Positions 56,633 through 64,000 of a stretch of 64,000 nucleotides of DNA are shown one piece after another. The notes under the pieces were generated by a model. The model saw only the letters and a list, made by a program, of their open reading frames with translations. It ran no database searches and had not been told where the DNA came from. The stretch's first letter is position 1, and each line of letters starts with the position of its first letter. This DNA is from Argentina anserina. Taxonomy: Eukaryota; Streptophyta; Magnoliopsida; Rosales; Rosaceae. Position numbers and translations under genes: made by a program. The stretch spans positions 32,984,001-33,048,000 of the forward strand of contig NC_065877.1 of the NCBI RefSeq assembly GCF_933775445.1, in the 5' to 3' direction.

Positions 56633-59268
56633 ATGGCCACACTCAACATAAACGCAGCTCAAAACCTCACAACCTCATTCAACACTACTCAATCACACAA
56701 ACTCACGTCTGTTCCCTTCTTCTTGTCTGCCCGGAGTTTCCGTAAACCCGGCCCGTTAAAGAAATGGGTCGTCTCGGCCCGGAAAAAACGAAGCTTTAGT
56801 GTTGAGTCGGTGATGGAGGACAGAGAGGTGGTTGCTGAGCAGGAGAGCCGGGTGTTGATTAATGGGTCTGAAGAAATTGTGGGCCTTCAGTCTGAGTCGT
56901 CTGGTTCTGGAGGAAATGGAGATGGGGATGATATGGAGAAGTTGACTAGTAGAGCTCTTAATGCTTTGATTGTTCTTGGGTTTGGAACGTTTGCTGTGTC
57001 TAAGTTGCTCACGATTGACCATGACTATTGGCATGTATGTCTTCTTGATTTAGATTCTGTTCTGGTTTTGATACTTTGGTTTTGATGCACTTATGAAAAT
57101 AAGCTGCAATTGTGAGAATTGGATTGGGTATGTCTTAAAGTTCTGAGCTTTGTTTTGGAATTAGTTGAGCTTTGATGTTATGAAACTGTACTTGGTTTAA
57201 ACCGGGTTTGGAACTTGTTTAGGTTGAAAGGTTTTAGTATAACGACTGAGCTGAACCAAAGTTCTATGCTTTTCTGCTGGTTTTAGTTGATGATGCTTCT
57301 GGTATATTAAGTATTTGCCGCGTTCTGAACTTAATGATGAGCTGAACTAAAATTGAGTTGTTTCCTCATTGAATGAGGGGTTTGTCTCTGTATAAGTTGT
57401 AGCATTCATTTGGCAAGATTTTCGTATGGACCCTTTAGCATCTCTGCTAACTCATTTTTGAGCTATTTTTCAGGGATGGACCCTTTACGAAATTTTGAAG
57501 TATGTACCTGAACACAATTGGATTGCCTATGAACAAGCTCTCCAAGCAAATCCTGTTTTAGCCAAAATGGTGATAAGTGGGGTTGTATATACTTTAGGAG
57601 ATTGGATTGCCCAAGTAAGTTTTCATTCCTTATGATTCTCTCATAATACTTATCTCTATATGATTTGTTTCTGTGGTTTATTTCTAAATTATTTCTCATT
57701 AAACGTGTAGTGTTATGAAGGCAAGGCAATTTTGGAATTTGATAGAACACGCATGTTCAGATCAGGGTTTGTAGGCTTTTCCCTCCATGGATCCCTTTCT
57801 CATTACTATTACCAATTTTGTGAGGTGATGTTCTGGTTTATATTTGATTATTTCTGGCTTCTTTGGTGGTTTTCTTCAGTGGCTAAACCATGTAATCTGG
57901 TTTGCAGGCTCTCTTTCCTTTGGAAGATTGGTGGGTGGTTCCGGCCAAAATAGCCTTTGACCAAACAGTGTGGGCGGCTATATGGAACAGCATCTATTTT
58001 GTAGTTCTGGGGCTCTTGCGCTTTGAGTCCCCAATCAAGATTTTTGATGAACTGAAGGGTACATTTATTCCCATGCTGACTGTAAGAAACTCTTCTTAAT
58101 CTTCAATTCTTCATTCCAACTGTTTTTTTTAATACCATTGCACCACTTTTGCTTCTGCACTCTTGCGAGTGTATTTCAATGGTTTTCCTGAATAGATTAC
58201 ACAAGTATTTTTCAAATCAGATAGTGTAACACTTAAAAGAAGAGACTGGTACTTGATGTATCCTGTAGAAACTCAGAATGTAATAATTGATTCAATTACT
58301 AGACTCATAATGGGTGAGTTTAACTTGCTACTCTTAAGAAAAGGCATATATTTCAGATTTTAGTGTGATCGTAGTGTTTGTTGATGCCAAGTCTCTCTTA
58401 TGTTGGTTTAGTTATTACATCTCATGTTGTGAGTTGTGACATGCTTGTGTTTCTGACTGGTATGACAGGCAGGATGGAAACTTTGGCCATTTGCCCATCT
58501 AGTTACCTATGGCCTGATTCCTCTTGAACAAAGGCTTCTTTGGGTGGACTGTGTGGAGCTTATATGGGTTACTATTCTCTCAACGTAAGCATCTGGTCTT
58601 AGTCATTTTCATTTGGCAAGATTTTCGTACGGAAGCCTTGGATCTTTGTTAGAAGATATGACCATTTAGTGTTGGGATTTATACTTATTTAATTACCTAT
58701 CTTATTTCCATCATATTCCCTGCTCATCTTTACTCTATTAGTAACTTCAGAGATTCAACAAATAAAATGGTTGCCTAATCATGATAACATCCTAGAATCG
58801 AGTCAGTCTATACAAACAGTTTTCTTTATATAATTTATGTATAGTCCTAGGTCCTTGGGTTTAATTTGCATCTATTCTATTACATAATCTGGAAATAATA
58901 AGATTGTCAATCTGTTGTGATCTTCAATGCTGATGCTGTTTTTTCCTCATCTTTGTTCTACACACTTATCATAAGCCAGGTGACACCATTTTCTAATAGA
59001 TTTATCTTTTCTTGTCACACTGGTGGAAATGTAGATATTCAAATGAGAAGTCTGAGGCCACTATATCAGAGGTATCGTCTGGAGCAGATTCCACTTCTTC
59101 GTCAAGCAGTTCACCTAAGGTATGTTACAGAAGAGGTTTTAATGCAGGATCTCTTACCTTGTACGACTGACTGAATTTTTAGATCCAATAAAAAGAATTA
59201 GTGAATTTCCCTCTATGGTGTATGAAGTTTTCCATCTGATAGATGATTCTGTTCTTGAGCAGGAATAA
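56633..59268 (+). CDS. Mpv17/PMP22-family membrane protein, probably plastid
   Basis: Seven exons, 56633-57034, 57474-57614, 57711-57824, 57908-58081, 58469-58584, 59035-59119 and 59263-59268, encode 345 aa; the last exon holds only Glu and the stop. Mpv17/PMP22 proteins are four-helix channels of organelle inner membranes or peroxisomes. The first 60 residues are Ser/Thr/basic with few acids (MATLNINAAQNLTTS), like a chloroplast transit peptide, followed by an acidic linker. The family domain starts about residue 150 with EQALQANPVLAKMVISGVVYTLGDWIAQ and goes on through GSLSHYYYQ, ALFPLEDWWVVPAKIAFDQTVWA and GWKLWPFAHLVTYGLIP. The usual Trp-Pro motif is KLWPFAHLV. A Ser-rich tail follows. 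The recalled Arabidopsis counterpart is At4g03410. Two introns share a 22-bp identical segment. Confidence 0.92.
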
Positions 59269-60050
59269 TGTTATATGTTACTGAGAAGAAGTTTTCTACA
59301 GTAATATCCACTCATATAGTCTCTGGGGCCAGACATGAGACATTAGATGCTGGAAAGGGCAAAGCCCAGATATGCAGGTTGCCAGAGACCTGCATCTGGT
59401 GGGAGCAGCATGAACTATATAGCTTCATTGAGAAGCCAGGACTCATCAGTTTTGGTAACTAACGTGTATATATACAAGATGCAAATAGCTTTTGTCCATC
59501 ATATATGTTGTATCTCTGCTTCAAAGAATCAGCTCTTCCCGGTGGTCATATGTAGAATTTAATCGAGTGGCTGCAGAATTTGACAGGTCTGCTGCAACTC
59601 ATGTTATAGCATGTATAGTTTGTATTATACTTGTATCTATAGTATTATACAGAAGATCTCGTCTCTGCAACATTGTGCACCCCTTAACAGCACGCTTAGA
59701 TTTTGGATCCGTCAACTGTTCAAAGTCTGACAACGGAAGTTTGAACTTCAACTCTCTTCCTGGTCATTTTGTTTTCTTTCTTGATCTCATTACACAAGCT
59801 GTGGCAGCAACCAACCTTGTTAACTAGATTATCTCTGTATGTATATTGATCGCTTATTACATATATTCAATGTTACATTTGGCAATGAAATAAGAAACAA
59901 CCAGATATTCTTATATTCTATTGATAGAAGCTTCAAAAGCATCACATGCGGTGCACGTGACTGAGGACTCTTCGCAAAGCGCGGGGATTCAAAAGACCCA
60001 AAGACACGGCCAAAACCCCCTGGATCTGTCGCTCATCCGGCAGCGGCGCA
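59269..60050. other. Mpv17 3' UTR and next promoter
   Basis: Probable 3' untranslated region up to about 59,850, with frames that look random, then the upstream region of the 71-aa gene. Confidence 0.5.
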
Positions 60051-60266
60051 ATGGCGAGAGTCGAAGAGATACGCGGCGAAGATTCCAAGGCGAGCGACCG
60101 CCATGTCGCCGACATTAAAAAGAAGCAGAAGAAGACAAGGAACCACGGCTCCACCGAGTTCTTCGTCTTGGTCGACTACCTCTTCCTCTCCATCTTCTTC
60201 GCCTTCCTCTGCTTCATCGTCTTCAAGGTCCTCCTCGCCACCGCGTCTGAATCCTTCTCCATCTAA
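60051..60266 (+). CDS. 71-aa single-pass membrane protein, unknown function
   Basis: A single exon encodes 71 residues: a charged N-terminal half ([20 protein letters not shown], then [11 protein letters not shown]) and one hydrophobic helix, [20 protein letters not shown] (residues about 37-56), with a short tail. By the positive-inside rule the N-terminus faces the cytosol. The design resembles small conserved plant membrane proteins I have seen without function. GC content rises sharply exactly over the frame, which supports coding. A run of 16 C follows four bases after the stop codon. Confidence 0.72.
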   Translation: MARVEEIRGEDSKASDRHVADIKKKQKKTRNHGSTEFFVLVDYLFLSIFFAFLCFIVFKVLLATASESFSI

Positions 60267-60270
60267 ATAT

Positions 60271-60286
60271 CCCCCCCCCCCCCCCC
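60271..60286. repeat. Homopolymer of 16 C
   Basis: Sixteen consecutive C bases lie just after the 71-aa frame. Such runs are prone to slippage and to sequencing error. Confidence 0.95.
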
Positions 60287-61364
60287 TTACATTCTCTTCA
60301 TTCAGTCAGGTAAATAATTTCGGGTATTCGTTGTGATTTGTGTTGCTTTGAAATTTGAATCCAAGTGATTGATTTATAGTTTGAGATCGTTAGGTTTTTT
60401 TTTAGGACAGAGAACATGATGCCTGTTGTTCTGACTCGGTTGACTGAGTGTTGTCGAATATTCTATAGGATGCAATCAAGTTAATGTCTTAAATCGAGTG
60501 ATTAGGTTTCTGAAGCTGTTGTGGTTGATGAAGTATCTGTTATTTCAGGCTTGAAGGCTTTGCGGGGTGCTGGGTTAATGTTGGGTTCAGAAATGCATGA
60601 TGGTTTGGCATGTGCCCTTTTGATCTAATATGATTTAGAATGAATTGCTTGTTATGGTTTCTGATTCTGAAATTAAAGCAGTCTATTACAAAAATTCATG
60701 TACTATTTTTGTATAATCATGATTTCTATGATGTTCTGTTTAACAAACAAATGATGCCGTCTGTCCATTGTTTTTAAAATTGTCATCATCAAAATGGAGG
60801 TTTAAGTTTTACCTGATTTGTTCACACTAATTAGTCTCCACTCATGGCACACTTTTTTTCTTTATTTTTCAAGATGATTGATGTCTTGCCAACTGTTGAT
60901 TAATTGAGTTGATGTAAATTTTTTAACCATGACTTTGTTAAATAAGATTGATACAGACAATGCATGCTGATCTCTAACATATTACAGAAGTATATTTCAT
61001 TTCATGTAGATCTTCGTTGCATTACCTTCATTATTGTTCATTCATATTTATATCTTCATATTAAGCCTAGTTGTAGCTGTATATTATTTCGATCTGATCC
61101 ACCAGATATAATGTCTGCATCCTGGGAAAATGTAATGTAAATTGAAGATTCAATTGATATTGCTAGAGGGGAAACAGTACATAGAGAAACAACCGCCTAC
61201 ATTATTAAAAGTGACAAGGGACTGCATTGCAGTTCCATCTCACATATGACATCCTCTAGCACAGCATAATGGGCTGGAAACACACACATACATAACTAGT
61301 ACACTAGTTGATACAGATAATCATAATCTAGCATACTTATTCGAAGCTAGCTCATGAAACAGAT
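60287..61364. other. AT-rich intergenic region
   Basis: I see no gene here. It includes the 3' ends of the 71-aa gene and of the cell-wall protein gene, which converge. Confidence 0.45.
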
Positions 61365-61718
61365 TCAAGGGTAGCCAGGGTTGGGAACCTCAAAACCAGG
61401 GTTTGGGACAAAGGTATCATCCCCACCGGGAATATATCTCTGCCCTGGTGGTGAGCCACCTATTCCAGTGCTTCCACCGGTGCTTGGAACAGTGAATGGA
61501 GGTCTGTAAGGTTTAAACCTGTGTGGTTTTAACACTCTCCCAAAGCCTGGAATGAGAAAACTGCCATCACCAATAAAAAACTGGGGCTCTTTCTTCTCAT
61601 CTTTGTTGGTTTGTTTCTGGATATCACGCCCTGCAAATGCTTGGCCAGTTATTGCGAGAAGGATAATAAAGATGGAGAAGAGAGGCAGGAGTGAAGAATG
61701 GGATTTTGAAGCCGCCAT
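61365..61718 (-). CDS. Small secreted Pro/Gly-rich cell-wall protein
   Basis: An intronless frame encodes 117 aa. The first 29 residues are a signal peptide with core LLPLFSIFIILLAITGQAFA and predicted cleavage after AFA. The mature part is small, with FFIGDGSFLIPGFGRVLKPH, then Pro/Gly repeats ending FVPNPGFEVPNPGYP. This fits the plant putative cell-wall protein family, whose Arabidopsis member At2g20870 (from memory) lies beside LIP1 there. In this window LIP1 is about 20 kb away. A TATA box lies about 70 bases upstream of the start. Role in the wall is not known. Confidence 0.86.
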   Translation of the reverse strand: MAASKSHSSLLPLFSIFIILLAITGQAFAGRDIQKQTNKDEKKEPQFFIGDGSFLIPGFGRVLKPHRFKPYRPPFTVPSTGGSTGIGGSPPGQRYIPGGDDTFVPNPGFEVPNPGYP

Positions 61719-61785
61719 TATCAGAGAACTGGAATGGATGCTATAATGAAGAAAGCTTGGTGGAAATGTAGGAACAGATGAGGTA

Positions 61786-61793
61786 TTCTTATA
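61786..61793 (-). promoter_or_regulatory. TATA box of the cell-wall protein gene
   Basis: On the minus strand the sequence reads ACTATAAGAATA, 68-75 bases before the start codon. Confidence 0.55.
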
Positions 61794-62701
61794 GTCGCAG
61801 AGAAGGCTATGTTTGGTGAAGTTTTGGCGGTGAGTTAAGAGTAGAAGCCATGGGAAGATTAGAGCAGGTAGCCAGATACAAATGCAAACTGCATGGAGAG
61901 TGAAAGTAAAAGCTAGGATGCAATTGAGTTTTCCATGATATGAAAATTTAGGTTATGTAGGAGTGGACCGTGGGGTTGTTACTTGGTTTTCATGTTTGCA
62001 TGGCTTAGGAATGAATCTGCTAGCTAGTTTACATGTGGCAAACTGGCAATATATGTTCAAGCAACTCCTACGGCCATTAATGGGAGATATCTACTAGTTT
62101 GGCTGATAAATCATCAGCCTACTTATTCTGATTCTTCTCCTCTTTGAGTGACAATATTCCCCGCTACTGTCTTCTCTTCTATCTGCCCATTTGGTAAGTT
62201 GATCTTTATAGGGATCTCTCAGAGCTGATGCAAATGATTTACACTCATTTACTTCCTCAACTTCAAAATCTCACGTATTTCAGTTATGAGGTAGCCTGCA
62301 ATGTTCGTTGTGTCATATGCCCAACACACTCGTGCGTACGAAATTCAATGCTTCGATTTCTGAAGAAAACTGAACGCTCTACACTTTACATATCATTGAT
62401 ATTCCAAGCGCTAATATGAATAAATCCAATGCATACTACAGAAAGTTCAGATGCAAAACAAGCCTAGAGGACCGCAGGTAACAAACGCTGCATCTACATT
62501 GGCAAAGTGTCATTGGGACTTAATATACATAAACTTGAGAAATTAAATGATCTTGTTAATGCCTCAGTTACCTGAACAGAACTGTATCCTGACATTTTGT
62601 GCCTACAACAAATTTGGAAGAAATGCCAATCCAGAAAGGTTTATCTTTCTTTTGGATTTAATGAGGCAAAAAGAAGATCACATAGACAACAAAAGGCCAT
62701 T
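61794..62701. other. Cell-wall gene promoter and PP2C 3' flank
   Basis: Upstream DNA of the cell-wall gene followed by the 3' untranslated end of the PP2C gene. No further gene is supported. Confidence 0.5.
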
Positions 62702-64000
62702 TCATACTTGAATCGGCCCTTCCTCAGAAAATCTTGGAAGCTGAACAAGGGAGTTCACCCGCGTGACACCTTCTAAACCTAACCAATTCTGGTCTTCAGC
62801 TGACATTGGTTCGAGGTTCTCTTCGACAGGTAGTCGTCCGTAAGTATCACTTTCATCAGATGATCTCACGGTGCAATTCCTCAGCAAAGTGGGCTCAGAC
62901 TTCTGGCCATCATCAGATTCAACTGCATTGCCGGAATGATTGCTCTGCAGGGTTGCAGATGAAAAGCCTTGTTCCTCGTAATCAGATTCCGAGTCCATTT
63001 TTCCATCTAAGAACAAGCAGACAACTGCACAGTCGTCCATCTTTGATGTCGGGTATTTAAGTTTCCATTCACGAGCAGCTGCATCTACCACATATCTTGA
63101 AGCTGCTGCCCGGCTTGGAGCTGAGGACACTATCTCAACAACCTCTTCATTACTCAAGACATCCCAAACCTGTAACACATGTAAAGAAACTCATTAAGAG
63201 ATAAACTTCTAAATTGTATTTACATCTGATGATCCTTTACAGTAAAGTTCTTAAGTTGCCAGTTCTTAGATGATTGATCCAGACCTTTTGCATTCAATTC
63301 CAATGGGATCTACCTCACTTTCTCATCATGCATTCACCATGCATAATGATTTTTTTTATTTTTTTGAGAAAGACCATGTATAATGATTTTAAAGGAATAA
63401 GATCTTTGAATTTACCCCATCTGAAGCAAGGACAATGAACTGGTCTCTCTCTGTAAGTATCCGGTGTACAAATTCAGGTATGGAGATCACTCCATACTCC
63501 TTCAAACAGAAATCCCCAAAGGCACGAGCCATCGCTAACCCAGGAGCATCATCGAAAGGCAACCAAACTCGAGATACTTCAGGTTCATCTTGCAAAGCAA
63601 ACACCCTACCCTTGCAGCGTTTAATCCTTTCGGCTTCCCCTATGAAAATTTTACAACAATTGTTGTCAAACATCTATACAAAAAGCAAGAAGGTAACAAA
63701 CTGCTGAAGTTTCATATCATCCATACTTGGAAGATCAGGCTTTAGATCAACAGTTAACTGGATTGCTATCATCGAATCATTACTGTCTCTTGATCCAAGG
63801 ATTGCTCTGGAATCTCCAATATAACCCATGAAAAGATTTGACCCCTGGATAGCAAAGAAGAAATCAAGAACAAACAAAATAAAGTAGTACGCAGAAGAGT
63901 ATGGGAAACTGCTTCCTGCATTACCTGCTTGACTAGAGTGACAGCAGTGCTACCACTACAGAAACAATCTACATTAGGATGAGACCTAAGCTCCTTGTCC
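62702..64000 (-). CDS. Protein phosphatase 2C, C-terminal part (gene runs off the window)
   Basis: Four exons are visible: 64000-63925 (cut by the window edge), 63844-63727, 63639-63416 and 63169-62702, in phases 1, 1->0 and 0 with GT-AG borders. The product is a Mg/Mn-dependent Ser/Thr phosphatase of the plant PP2C family. Motifs in order: CSGSTAVTLVKQ, LFMGYIGDSRAILG, LTVDLKPDLPREAERI, VWLPFDDAPGLAMARAFGDF, DQFIVLASDGVWDVLSNEEV and the metal-binding Asp pair in SKMDDCAVVCLFLD. A Ser/Asp-rich tail of about 100 residues ends LVQLPRFSEEGPIQV. The N-terminal third, including the first catalytic Asp motif, lies beyond base 64000. The best recalled relatives are the Arabidopsis At1g03590/At4g03415 pair. 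Confidence 0.93.

Noticed and set aside
1..64000. CRISPR arrays, defence islands, biosynthetic clusters or virus-like genes
   Set aside because: The window is plant nuclear DNA with unrelated housekeeping and regulatory genes; no regularly spaced repeats, reverse transcriptase or capsid-like frames were seen.

Overview
The window is nuclear DNA of a flowering plant, almost certainly a eudicot. It is AT-rich, most genes have short GT-AG introns, several proteins carry organelle-targeting N-termini, and the families are plant-specific (PLS- and P-class PPR proteins, ULTRAPETALA, STRUBBELIG receptors, GH3 enzymes). A Rosaceae-like genome is my guess; the sequence alone does not prove it. Start codons, exon borders and reading phases were worked out by hand.

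Layout. 1-8 kb: ULTRAPETALA gene (+) convergent with the snoRNP assembly factor NAF1 (-). 8.4-18 kb: an accessory island. It holds a hAT-type element carrying exons of a chloroplast HSP90 gene, a 68-aa zinc-ribbon gene, a small hAT element, and a dead 4.4-kb PIF/Harbinger transposon that itself contains a later insertion and ends 24 bases before the next gene. 18-25 kb: an E-class PPR gene, an unrecognised intronless 143-aa gene and a large P-class PPR gene. 25.9-34.7 kb: a SCAMP gene (12 exons) and a STRUBBELIG-family receptor pseudokinase (16 exons). 35-39.9 kb: gene-poor, with one hAT element and a second copy of the GGACACG-rich element. 40-50.3 kb: mitochondrial lipoyl synthase, a MGCC-start basic protein, a small membrane protein split by a 1.2-kb intron, a broken copy of the 143-aa gene, and GH3.10. 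53-64 kb: a P-class PPR gene, tRNA-Gln(CUG), a MITE, an Mpv17/PMP22 gene, a 71-aa membrane protein, a secreted cell-wall protein and the 3' part of a PP2C gene.

The genes do not form one pathway. What joins them is ancestry: from memory, their Arabidopsis counterparts lie in three small segments (about At1g03530-At1g03590, At2g20825-At2g20870 and At4g03390-At4g03415). The window therefore looks like one copy of a block that Arabidopsis holds in thinned-out duplicates. The newest biology lies in the mobile elements and in the lineage-specific 143-aa gene with its broken copy. I saw no defence locus, biosynthetic cluster, CRISPR array or virus-like gene.
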